Position numbers and translations under genes: made by a program. Positions 48,033 to 58,312 of a stretch of DNA of 64,000 nt are shown piece after piece (position 1 is the first letter of the stretch; each line of letters begins with the position of its first letter). The DNA comes from Thamnidium elegans (Eukaryota; Mucoromycota; Mucoromycetes; Mucorales; Mucoraceae), in the NCBI GenBank assembly GCA_025201345.1, contig JAIXMG010000025.1:248001-312000 (forward strand). The letters are read 5' to 3'. The notes under the pieces are model-generated. The model searched no databases. It was not told the DNA's origin and was given only the letters and a program-made list of their open reading frames with translations.

Positions 48033-50060
48033 TTACACCAAGGAAAAAGAAGGAGTTCTCGTCTTGCGACGTTTGGGGTTAATGGTTTCCATAGTTGAGG
48101 CTGCATCATCTTCAGGCGCTGTAACATTCACGTAATGAGGCTCCATATGTTGATCGTACAACAAGAACAGTCTTTTCAAATCATCTACCTTTTGTAAAAG
48201 ACCACCAATTTCTGAAATATATTTTGGGACATCAATTGTTAAAAATTCGGCCATGGTTGTGATACCATACGAACCCTCTGATACTAAATAAAAAACCATA
48301 GTATAGCCAATACATTGTACAACAAGTACTTTTCGATTTGCTTTTCTTAACATAAGTGAGTGAGCAAAGACACCCAAGCAAACCAAGTCCATGAACGCTA
48401 GCTCTAAATCCAATTGGACATCTAAAGGTTTTACTTCTACATAATCTAATGTCACATTTTCTGCTTTTTGTGGTAACGCCACCATCGTTGCATCTGGCCT
48501 ACATGTTGCTGTGTTATCATCTTTACGATTTAACCATATGAAGAGTTTGTTTGAATCAGGGTGATGGAAGATATGGGAGAGAATGGAATCCAAAAAGTTG
48601 ACCGTCAGCTCTAGCTCTCCAACAGGAGAAAGTCGCTGAAATTTGGATGCTTTTGTTACCAAATTAACAAATATCTCAATAATAATACCATCCTCTTTGG
48701 TTGCTTTTTCGTAGAGGTTATTAAGTTCAATCTTCAGAGCTCGTCTGTCAGTTTCGTCATTTATATCACAAAGCAATGTGACTAGTTCCAAGAAAATTTC
48801 AGTGTTAACTTTAATATCATTGCTGATTGCGTCTGATTGAATGTTCTTGAGGAGGGACTCAGCGTCAATATATTTGACAAGTTCTGAACATACTTGAGCT
48901 TTCTTCAAGAGAATAATATCCTTACTTGCTAGTACTTGATTAATTTCAGTTTGCAAGTTAAATCCATACTTGTCTGCTTTGTTTTTACACATCTCAATGT
49001 ATATAGTCTGTTCATAATCACTTGTATAGGAAGCAACTCTTTGACTACTAAGAGCGAATTCTGAGGCAATCTTCTTGACAACTTTTGAGAGTACAGGATC
49101 AGCATTGACACCAGGATGAACGTTGGCCAAAGAGTTGTCAATGACTTCTCTGTCATGAAGTGAGATACACTGAATAGCAAGATCAAAAACCTCGAGAGAA
49201 TGACGGGAATCGTATTCTTTTCTTTTGATGATGATACTACTAGATAATTACAGAAGACCTCTTGAGCAAGTTTCTCTTGTTGAGGAATTAATACGAATAT
49301 CAGCAATTGATGTAAGCTGTTCAGTATCTTCTCTTTGAAGTACAGGTTTGTTTGGAGATGCAGCATTCTTGCTTGGTGTTTGCAGCTGATAGGTGGAGTT
49401 ACCTTTGACAATAGTGATATGACCTGCCTATAATAAAAGAAGAAATTCGTCACTTGTTGTTTATCATACATTTTGCCCAAGCTACTTTACCATTGGAGAT
49501 TGATTAATGGGAGCAAATGGGTCATCACCCTTAAGTACATCATCATTTTGATCAGCTTCGAGCACATAAATATTAGCATCTTGAGTTCCCATCATGTTGT
49601 TCGCTTCATTAACCAATTGCTGGGCACCTAACTCTGATAACACATTTCCAGTGACTCTTCCTTGGGCAAGAGCCCGATCTCTTGAAGTTTTAAGATCATG
49701 AGCGAGGAATGATGATCTAAATGCCTCTTGGAAGTTATAGATAACATCTTGACCAGCAATATATGATTCGACCTTTGAAGCATATCTACTCAAAAGCACG
49801 TTGAATTTCAGGTCTGAGCTAGATTCTTTCAATTTAGCCAGGCTTCTTTTCACACTGTAGTATAGGTCTTGCCAATTTCTAGTAGGCACCTGCACATTTT
49901 CAAAATAATCGCCGACTAATTTCTTCATGTTTTTCCAATGAGCGACCTTTTCTTTCAAAATTCCATCTGGTATATTGCGTGCTCGTCTTGTTGCATCACT
50001 CAATACATGTGTACTGCACAGGCCATTAAGAGCAGATGATATCAATTTTGATTTGGCCAT
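48033..50060 (-). pseudogene. PD-(D/E)XK-like gene of a mucoralean family, with one in-frame stop
   Basis: Exon 1 (50060-49485) starts MAKSKLISSALNGLCSTHVL and joins by a GTAAAG..TTATAG intron to AGHITIVKGNSTYQL. The frame then continues to 48033 except for a single TAA (complement of 49248-49250), with coding-like sequence on both sides (TRETCSRGLL before, KRKEYDSRHSLEVFDLAIQC after). The C-terminal part has a nuclease-like signature: RPDATMVAL followed about 19 residues later by YVEVKP, i.e. PD...ExK, with FMDLVCLGVFAHSLM and VVQCIGYTMVFYLV beyond it. I recall similar multicopy hypothetical genes in Mucorales. A 30-nt intron around the stop is formally possible but unusually short, so I call it a recently broken gene. 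The biological role is unknown. Confidence 0.6.
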
Positions 50061-50091
50061 TTAGGAAATGAAAAATAGTATTGAAGAGATA

Positions 50092-50478
50092 GGTTGATTC
50101 TTGGTACACCACCATTTACACCACCAGTGCCAATTTAGCGAAATTCCTGCATCGACACCACCATATCATAAGGAAATATTTAGACATTTGATAATATAAA
50201 AGGTACTTGCTTGCATATGAATTCATTGTTAAAAAAAAAAGGAAAGGAAAAAAAAAAGATGGAATAAATAGGTGATTTTAATCATGATAAAAAGGGGTTT
50301 ATTTAACTATGATAAAATGGGGTCTATTCAACCATGCTAAAACGAGGTTTATTCAACCATGATAAAAAGGATTTATTTAATCATCGTGATATTTATATTA
50401 CAATTTCCTTTCTTACGATATTAAGAAAAAAGTCGTTTTTACATGTAAAGTACCTGTTATTGTAAATGGTGTTGCGCC

Positions 50479-50509
<31 letters not shown>

Positions 50510-50561
50510 ACATCGTAAATTGACACTGGTGGTGTAAATGGTGGTGTACCAAGAATTAACC
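50092..50561. mobile_element. Complete 470-bp non-autonomous TIR element with 8-bp target duplication
   Basis: The ends are inverted repeats of about 45 bp: left GGTTGATTCTTGGTACACCA.., right ..GGTGTACCAAGAATTAACC, with two or three mismatches. Both sides are flanked by the direct repeat AAGAGATA (50084-50091 and 50562-50569). Inside are four degenerate 25-nt tandem units (GGTTTATT.AACCATGAT.AAAA type, 50285-50385) and an A run of about 28 nt. No protein is encoded. An 8-bp duplication fits hAT-like (and a few other) DNA transposons; the terminal sequence is not typical hAT, so the superfamily is open. The insertion lies 31 bp upstream of the ATG of the PD-(D/E)XK-like gene. Confidence 0.82.
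50285..50385. repeat. 25-bp internal tandem repeat of the TIR element
   Basis: Four imperfect units of the form AAAA.GGGTTTATT.AACCATGAT lie inside the mobile element. They are non-coding and could bind a transposase, as subterminal repeats do in other DNA transposons; that role is inferred. Confidence 0.55.
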
Positions 50562-50712
50562 AAGAGATAAAGGCTGTTCTCTCCAGACGGTGGAGTATTT
50601 ACAAAAACAGAAAATAACACCTGTCTGAGGTAATAAATGCATGAATAAAAAAATACTAAATTTTGATTTTATCATCTTATTTAAAATTATTTTTATAGTA
50701 CCTTAAACATCA

Positions 50713-51070
50713 ATGTTCAGTACTATCAACTTTAACAGTTCTGCTACAGCTTCTATAAGTTCCGGAAGAGGTTCTGGAGGGGATACAACAGAAGAGCTCT
50801 TACTTTTTGCATCGTATGCTAAATATTTTGATTCGCTTCAAACAACTACCAGCGACTTCGAAAAGTGTGAAATTTACCTTAGTATATCTACTTATTACAA
50901 TCAGAAAGCCCTTGAGGAAAGTTTGATATATCGTTCTTCAGATGAACAAAAGGGTAAGTAAAAACGCATGGTATGTATCTTCAAAACCGAATTTACTAGA
51001 CGTCACTCAACTGGTGAAGCTGGTTCTGAAGATGCAAGATCAAATACGCCAACAAGGACCCAATCAATAA
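50713..51070 (+). CDS. Small two-exon gene, convergent with the Harbinger transposase
   Basis: Exon 1 from ATG 50713 (MFSTINFNSSATASISSGRG, then TEELLLFASYAKYFDSLQTT) to 50953; a 46-nt intron with GTAAGT donor and TTTACTAG end; exon 2 from 51000 gives DVTQLVKLVLKMQDQIRQQG and TAA at 51068. It totals 103 residues. The Ser-rich start and a C-terminal coiled-coil-like helix are the only features. PIF/Harbinger elements usually carry a second Myb-like gene beside the transposase; position and helix make that a candidate role, but no Myb domain is visible, so it may be only the tail of such a protein or an unrelated gene. Confidence 0.5.
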
Positions 51071-51136
51071 AAAAAAAAATATAAAACAATCAATAATCCT
51101 ATACTCATGTACAAATTATACCTTTTTTTATTATAA

Positions 51137-52566
51137 TTATAAAGGGTTAAACCATCTATTTAACTCGTCTCTTCTGGTACAAGCAGACTCACGGATTGTA
51201 CCCTCGTTTTCGTCTTCTTCTCCGTTTGATATTGCTTCTTCAATATCAAAATCGGGATCATCGAAGTTGATGCATACGTTATGCAGTATACATGCAGCAG
51301 TGATAGTTTGACAGATATCTTTGATATCTTTTATGTAAACATGTTTACTGATAAATCTCCATCTTGCTGAAAGTAGTCCAAAAGCCCTTTCAATCGACAT
51401 TCTTGCCGATGAATGGACCTTGTTGAATTTTCTTTTGGTAATAACATTAGGAGAATTACCGGTGGTCTCTGTTGATGGGTATGGGACAATAACATGATGT
51501 GAGAAAGGATACGCAGAATCTAGAAAGTTCACATCGATAATTTAATTACAGTATACAGTTATCAATAATTAACTATTAAACAGTGTTATACCTGCAAGAA
51601 TGTATCCATCAGAAGGAAAAAAGGTTTCTGGATTTCTCAAGTACATTGTGAATATATCGGTCCATTTAAATGCAGCAGCATCGTGAGTACGACCTATTTA
51701 ATCTTATCAGCTTGGTGGTTGATATTTAATAAATTAGCTTTAAATCATACCTGAGTCTCCAACCCGAATATAAATGAAACGACATTTATTGTCGCATACT
51801 GCTGTCAGTTTCATCGAAAAGTGCCCCTTTCTATCACGCCAATGTTCGGGATGAACCCTTGGTGATTCAATGATCACATTTTTACCATCGAGTGCACTGA
51901 TGATATTAGGCAAACGACGGACGGCCCCTTCTCTCTGACCGTGTGGCCATTCAAAACCTGTTTGTATGGCCTCAACTCTTTCTTGATTTACAGGCCAGCT
52001 GATTTTGTTTCCATAGATACCCTCAATTGCAATGAGGGTTCTTCTAAAAAAATTCATGTAACTTCCATGGGAAACACCGAAGGAAATGTTACTCATTCTA
52101 TATCTAATATGGTAGTTAGCTAACCGCCATATAATACATGAGATTTGAATATATGCAGGCGTACTGTTGTGTGCTCTCAGGTCAAAAGCAGAATGAAGAC
52201 TGAGATCGTTAACTAATCTTTCAAAGCTACTACGATTCATTCTATACATTGCACGAAAACTCGTGTGTGAATTATCGTCGTCAGAAAGAAAAGGGTGTGT
52301 GATCGTCCAATAATGATAGTTGGAGAAGGATTGGTTATCTGCTGACGGAATAGTACGAGTTGATTGTGTGCCAATAATCAAGAAAGGCAGCGCGCAAAAC
52401 TACCAGAATGGTGAAAAAGAAATGCTTCTTGAAGCAAGTTAGATTCCATTTCCTGTTCAATAATGAGAGATTCAAGATCTGAAGAACTTGAGTCCATGAT
52501 CAGCATTGTTTGTTCGTAAAGAACGTTAAACTCTTCCATAAGTGATTCTTCATTATAAGTAGACAT
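51137..52566 (-). mobile_element. PIF/Harbinger transposase gene (DDE_Tnp_4 type), nearly intact with one frameshift
   Basis: Minus-strand gene starting MSTYNEESLMEEFNVLYEQT (ATG complement of 52564-52566). All three catalytic acids of the Harbinger family are in place: the first Asp in ISALDGKNVII (around 51900), the second in GYILADSAYPFSHHVI (across an intron, around 51600-51500), and the Glu in SARMSIERAFGLLSARWRFI (around 51400-51350). GDSGRTHDAAAFKW spans the first intron, and the N-terminal HHSGSF..YHYW block is also typical. At about 52380 the frame shifts (FARCLS to LIIGTQST), which would stop translation unless corrected by an undetected feature. It ends TAA at 51137. Terminal repeats with a 3-bp TAA/TTA duplication, expected for the family, were not located. 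Confidence 0.8.
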
Positions 52567-53269
52567 TTTAAACAAGTTCTAAAAAAATGAGGGAATTTTC
52601 ATAAATCACACGTCACTCGGAAATTTGTAACCCCAACAATAGACTCCCTTTTCTCTTCAAATCTGATCTTTTGTACCCTATAGTTTATTTTTCGTCCTCA
52701 CAGACTTCTATCGAAGTTGCTTCTTTATTTCTGTGTATTAATTAGAAGATTATTTGATGATGATGGTAAGTTGGCTATTTTCTGTCAAATTTACGTAGTG
52801 ATTGCATTGTAATTTAATCGATTTAAACCTTTCAAACTTAGTTCAATATGGTAAATACATTTGTATCCTGTTCGGTTTGATGAAATCAATATTGCAGCTT
52901 GTATAAATCTTGTTATCACTTAGAAGATGACCCCTCTAGCCCTGGAATTGGTTGCTATCAACTGAGACCAAGTATCAAGTACGTTCTGTTCTATGCTCAT
53001 GAATTTGAGTTAGCGAGATGGCAATCTGAACGGATATCGTGCTCGGCTATCTTCATTGATCTAGGTGCAAACATAATTTCCCTGAATAGTCCTATATTTT
53101 GCTATGCTTTACTTTTCGTTATTCATTACATTTTGAAAAACAGAACATTTCCACTTGAATAAATGATTAAAAACCTATTTTCCTTGTCATTTGAAAAAAA
53201 GTTTCTTCATAGATATTGTAGTATAAAGATAACCGGGACAAAATAAAGAAGAAGAGAGTATGTAATGAT
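52567..53269. other. Harbinger upstream region, unresolved open stretches
   Basis: An 87-codon open stretch (52899-53162, TTG start after an acceptor-like ATTGCAG) reads HLEDDPSSPGIGCYQLRPSI and onward. No joining exon gave an in-frame model, so I do not call a gene. The rest is non-coding. Confidence 0.35.
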
Positions 53270-54592
53270 CTATTGCAAATGCATTTTACCTCTGGGGAAA
53301 GTGAAGTCTTCGATAGACTCACGCTTCGTTTGGATAGAGTAACCAACAGCAAGAAGAGCAATGTATCTGCTGTTCTTCATAACAACAGGACCCCAAAGTG
53401 TTCATGTAAATGATCAACATATTCCAAGACACTGCCTTTTGTAGTTCCAGTAATACAAATATAATCAATTAAAGAAAGATGTTGAACATATTCACACAGA
53501 CCAACACCGCCTAGTACAATTTATGTTAGAGCACAATCAAGAAATAGAATAAACACAGCAACTTACCAGCATGAGGGCAACAGGGATGTTGAGCTTCTTT
53601 ACCATTAAGAGAATAGCGAGAACTTCATTTACACCAGCAACACGACACGAATTGATTTGGCAGAAATCGATAACTTGAGCTTGGAATAGCTGCTTGAAAA
53701 TTATACGGTTTTGAATGTGCTCACCAGTGACGACCTTTGTACGAGGATAGAGAGCTTTGGGAATAGCAGCATGGCCGAGCATATTGTCAGAGGAAGTGGG
53801 TTCTTCAATGAAAATTGATTTGAAAGGTAAAAGCTCTTATATCCAAACAATAGCTTGCACATCCCAAACCTGGTAAGCATCCATCATTAGCACACCCTCA
53901 TCACCAATTTCCTCGCGATAATGCCAGCACGACGAATATCAGCTTGTCTGTCACTTCCAACCTTTTGCTTAAAGTAGGTGAAACCTTCAGCCTGGAACTC
54001 ACGAATCAATCTACGGACTTTGTCATCATTTTAACCTATTTCCAATCTCTTGATCAGCATGCAATATTTACCTAACCATCCAGCAAATGTGGTGTAACTA
54101 GGGTAACCATGTACTCTTACATCGACTTCATGCTCTGTTTTAGTAGCTACATTTTCACGCAACATCTCAATAGCTTCCTCGGGGGGTAATGACGTCTGTA
54201 ATATAGCGGAAATCGATGCATTGGACGAATTCCTTGGGAGTCATATCAACAACCAACTTCCAGACAGGCTTGTTTACAGCTTTAGCTCAGAAATCCCAGA
54301 TAGCATTGATGGTAGTACCAGTAGCGAGCTGAATAACACCTTTCTCAGGCCCAATCCATTGAGAATCACCAGTGCAGATTTGATGAGTAGCACGCATATC
54401 AACAACCAAATATTTCAGCTTCTTGTTAACAAACTTGACTGAGAGTTGCTCAGTACAGCAGTTGACAGTTCCATCACCATGGCCACATGTGAAAGCCATG
54501 CCATGGCCTTCGAGATCAACAGCATCAGTGTAGAAAATAGCATAGGCGGCGGAATAGTTATGATTTTTTTTTATGGCATCTGAGCCATCCAA
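53270..54592 (-). pseudogene. ENOSF1: L-fuconate dehydratase (ENOSF1-type enolase superfamily) pseudogene
   Basis: Almost the whole enzyme can be followed on the minus strand in broken frames: DGSDAIKKNHNYSAAYAIFY (54590-54530), GDSQWIGPEKGVIQLATG, a TGA in the WDLWAK segment, CIDFRYITDVITP, EGFTYFKQKVGSD (the KxK-type catalytic strand), LMMDAYQVWDV (metal-binding Asp region), a TAA in the next helix, FIEEPTSSDNMLGHAAI, VVTGEHIQNRIIFKQLFQAQ, and YSIQTKRESIEDFTFPRG at the end. At least three frameshifts and two stops make it non-functional. Living homologues dehydrate L-fuconate in fucose breakdown. The first 15-20 residues are missing; the 5' end abuts a Tc1 relic. Confidence 0.85.
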
Positions 54593-55160
54593 CCTCTTTG
54601 TAATATAATAAGATCAACACTTTCAGGTGTATAGATTGGGGTATTGTTCGTAATAATATGAAACCTCTTCATATCGGGAAATGCATCCATCACGTCCAAC
54701 GTATCGCTGATAAACTAAACATAATGGCCAGCTATAGTTCCTTTTGGTATGGCAGATGCCGCATCTCCAGGGCCTTTCCGTTTTTTGGCACCTACAACCC
54801 TTCTCTTCTTGGCATTTCCTGGTTCTCTCAAACTTACATTTACAACATCAAATGATGAAATAGTACCCATGACCGTATGAGAAACCCCTCTTGCAGAAGG
54901 CGACTCTATAATCACCTGCCTTCCATGCTATGACCAAGCTTTCAAACGACGCATGTTTATGTCGAAGCCTGCTTCATCAAGGAAGACACAATTTTGCATA
55001 TAAATCATGCCAATTTCGCATGATCTTCCATATTTTCTTACTGTTTCTAGCCACAGGATGACGGGTAACGACTTTGGTACTGAGGTTGTATTCTTCTTTC
55101 ATAATATCAGTGATTTTACTTTTCTTGATCTACCACGAAAGCGGCCGTTTCCTGTTCAGA
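54593..55160 (-). pseudogene. Tc1/mariner (IS630-like) transposase relic
   Basis: Minus strand: CVFLDEAGFDINMRR holds the first catalytic Asp (around 54985-54945). A TAG follows, then RQVIIESPSARGVSHTVMGT, SFDVVNVSLREPG, PKGTIAGHYV, a TAG, then FISDTLDVMDAFPDMKRFHI and ITNNTPIYT, where the family has MDNAPIHT, so the second Asp is changed to Asn. The copy ends right after RG and meets the ENOSF1 pseudogene. Upstream N-terminal remains near 55000-55150 are frame-broken. Confidence 0.75.
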
Positions 55161-55229
55161 CTCATCTACAGCCCCACCCCTGCCATCTTCATGAAAGAAA
55201 TGTATTTTTAGAAACAGTAAATAGGATGG

Positions 55230-55350
55230 AAAAAAAATCAAAAAGCTGGTCAAACAGTTTGTGAAATATGGGCAGTTTATTTTCAAAAAGCTGGGCAAAT
55301 TAACTTCAAATAGTTGACCAAACTAGTCTCAAAAAAGTGGGCGGAGTTTT
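55230..55350. repeat. Degenerate tandem repeat (TTCAAAAAGCTGGGCAAA type)
   Basis: Four or five units of 24-34 nt: CAAAAAGCTGGTCAAAC, TTCAAAAAGCTGGGCAAATT, CTTCAAATAGTTGACCAAAC and CTCAAAAAAGTGGGCGG. Non-coding. Confidence 0.5.
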
Positions 55351-55635
55351 CAAAATTCAGTAAATTGAAAGTGGAAGCATAGTATATTTGAAGGTTAGAA
55401 GGAAAGGGTTACGCGTTGTGTCTCAACTCTAAACACTTTTATTAATATTAGTAACAGCGGGAATTTTTTTATATATATATAAACATTAGCGTTTCGTAAA
55501 TTTATATAATAAGCTTAGCGTTAGAGAGAAAACATTTTAGGAAACTATTTCTTTTTTTAATCATGCTTTTTTTGTAATCCTGCTAATACTTATAATGTTT
55601 ATGAAAGAGCTATACCGAGAATAAAAAAAAAAACT

Positions 55636-55795
55636 ATCATATGCATTCTATTGTTTAGAATTTTATTTTAGTACATGCTATTTATTTATTTATTTATATT
55701 TTTAAAAAAAAAAGTACTCTACGTATATATTCTATTGTTTAGAATTCTACTTTAGTATATACTTTATTTTATTTTTTTTAAAAAAAAAGAAAGCG
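55636..55795. repeat. Two direct repeats of about 75 nt
   Basis: TTCTATTGTTTAGAATT(T/C)TA(T/C)TTTAGTA(C/T)AT occurs at about 55647 and 55726, each followed by TTTATTT..TTTTAAAAAAAAAA. The two units are direct, slightly diverged copies. Confidence 0.6.
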
Positions 55796-55799
55796 TTAC

Positions 55800-58312
55800 T
55801 TACAAATAAGCTTTCGAAAGCTTTGGCAAAAACTGGTAAGGATCTACCATTGAAAGGTATACAGTTTGTTTAAAATTAACTTTATCTTGAGTTTCGCTTT
55901 TATTATAAAAAAAAAACCTTTACGTTTTGTAACCACAATTGCATCTTTACGACAGCATTATGTTGTACTAATAATAGTAAATAACATATATACTGTTGCC
56001 ATGGAACTGAAGGAATAATTGGCTTGTGGTACAATCACGTATGTATTTAGTAATCCTTTTTTTTTTCTATTCTAAATGCTTTATTTTTTACTTTACGATA
56101 CAATGCGTGTATTTATGTTATGTATTTAACAACTGGCGGTAACTTTATGAAAATAACATGATGGCTTCAGCAAATAATAAACAGACAAACCTTTTTTTTT
56201 CCTTTTCAAGTGCCATAAGCGGTGATATAATATTCTGTACCTTACCAATTATAGCCTAACCAGAATTTAGAATTTACAATTTATTTTAACAATCTCCGAG
56301 TGTTTTCGATTTTCAAAAACTCTAAATGACCAATAAGATGATAATTTGTTTGGATACATGTTTGTGTTATTTCTTTTTTTTCTATCTGTCGTAGCTTACT
56401 CAGAAAAAAAAAGAAAGAAAAAGAAAGAAAAAAAAGAAAAAAAAAAGAAGAAAAAAGTTGTACCTTTTTTATATAGTAGATCGTATGATAGTTAATAAGT
56501 ACAAAATATATTATTCTATTTAGTGTATGTAATACTTGATAGGAAAACAAACTTTTTTTTTATTGCAGATGGAAGCTGGGACTGAACCCTTTTATCCAGC
56601 CGGGCGCGCACGGGTAATATGCTGGTATAATTTTTCTGAAAAAAAAAAAATTTGCTCCATTATGTCAATATGTAGGATGATACATACGGTTGGTTATCAC
56701 ATTACTAATACTCACACGGGAAACAAAGTAAGAATGGAAAGATGTATTGACTCGTACTGTGGAAAAAAAAGTTGATTCAAAGCCCTAAAAAATTATGTTT
56801 CAATATTCATTTGAATGAAACCTAGCAAATGAAAAAAATATGAGCGAATAAAGAGTACTTTTTTTTACATCATGATCGCTTCCAATTAAAAAAAAAAAAA
56901 AAAAAAAAAAAGATGGCATTTAATCTTTTCGAATAAAAAAAGGTACAATCGAGTAAAATATTTTGTTTGTATACACACACACATATATATATATATCATT
57001 ACACGAGAATTAATTGCTAACTTGCCTAGAAAGAGAGCCGTAATGAAGAAATCGATCTGTCAACAATGCAATACCCCACTGTACCACCTTAATCCGCTTC
57101 GTAATTTGTATTCTAGAGGTTTTACTATTTTTTTCTTTAAAATCAAACACGTTTCATTATAAAGTAACCGCAAGAGATAGAAAAAAAGTGGAGAATTGTT
57201 TCTCTTCGGATTAATTCAATTGCTGAATTAAGACCTTTTTCTGTTTTTGTTTCTCTTTTGCAAAAGTGGAAATGCGTGGGTAACCACAAAAAGGGGCCCT
57301 CCAAACCGAAAATACTGAGATTTAAAAATAAAAGAAAAAGAAAAACACTCGAAATAAAAAGACTGAATAGATTGAACGGTTATGAATCAACCAATGATAA
57401 ATTTTATCAAGTTTGGGAGTTTCAATAGGATTCATGTCTATTTGGGAGTTTCAATACCTTTTTGGTTTTTTTCTATCGTTTGAATCGAAAAAAACTAAAC
57501 GATCATAGTATCAAACGATCGAGAATAAATTGTAAAGAATTTAAGGTTAATAATGTTCCAGTTTTCAAAACGAATCAATTGCATTTGGTGTCTTGGGAAA
57601 CAATAAAAAAAAAAATCTATAAAGTGTTAGCTCGGTTTACTGTGATGACCAAAAAAGTTCAGGTCATACGAAAATGACGTCAAGTTGGATGCACTCCGAA
57701 ATGTCATGGTCCGAACCGCACTATATTTGTATTTTGCGCAAAAAACGTGGTAGGCCCGACTCTAATTCAAATAATCAAGAATCCCGAGTGTTTAATATTG
57801 TGTACAGATTATACTGAATTCGGTTTAATCATTTTTACAAAAAAAAAAAAAGCTGCAAGGTAAAAAAAAAAAAAAAAAGAAGCATTTAAGATCGTTACAC
57901 TTGATGTAATTTCCCTTTTTGCAAGATTTTATATATAAATGGAAATATTCTATTCTGCAAAAAAAGAGAAAAAAAGATTATGACATACTGCAATCCAATG
58001 ATTTGACGAACGGAGTTTCCAAAGAGGTGAAATACTTTTTTTGTTGCTGTTTAACATTTCAGTAACTGACTTATATTTCGGTGTTTAATAATTTAAGGAA
58101 CGTTCTGTCCTACGAAAAAGTCAGACTGATCTATACCAAGTTTTTCTTTTTTTTTTTTCGAAAAAAAAAGGTATATATGTACACCTATTTTCAATTGAAA
58201 TTGTCTTTTTTCTTTTTCTTTTTCATCTTCCTTATCGTTTTTATTTATTTTCTACTTTCACTCAAACTAATACCAAGAAAAAAAAAAGTAAAGAAAAAGA
58301 AAAAATTAAAAA
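55800..58312. other. Gene-poor AT-rich region
   Basis: 2.5 kb without a gene that I can support. It contains A/T runs, a short (CA)n/(TA)n tract near 56975-56996 and an open stretch at 56569-56775 (MEAGTEPFYPAGRARVICWY) that has no known resemblance. The last 200 bp, T- and A-rich, lead into the P5 ATPase start. Confidence 0.45.

Noticed and set aside
52899..53162. Possible exon of a gene upstream of Harbinger
   Set aside because: The ATGATGATG and TTCAATATG mini-exons upstream would join it in a frame with an immediate stop; no family resemblance.
56569..56775. Open stretch MEAGTEPFYPAGRARV after an acceptor-like TTGCAG
   Set aside because: No upstream exon, no known domain, and an A-run in the middle; too weak to call.
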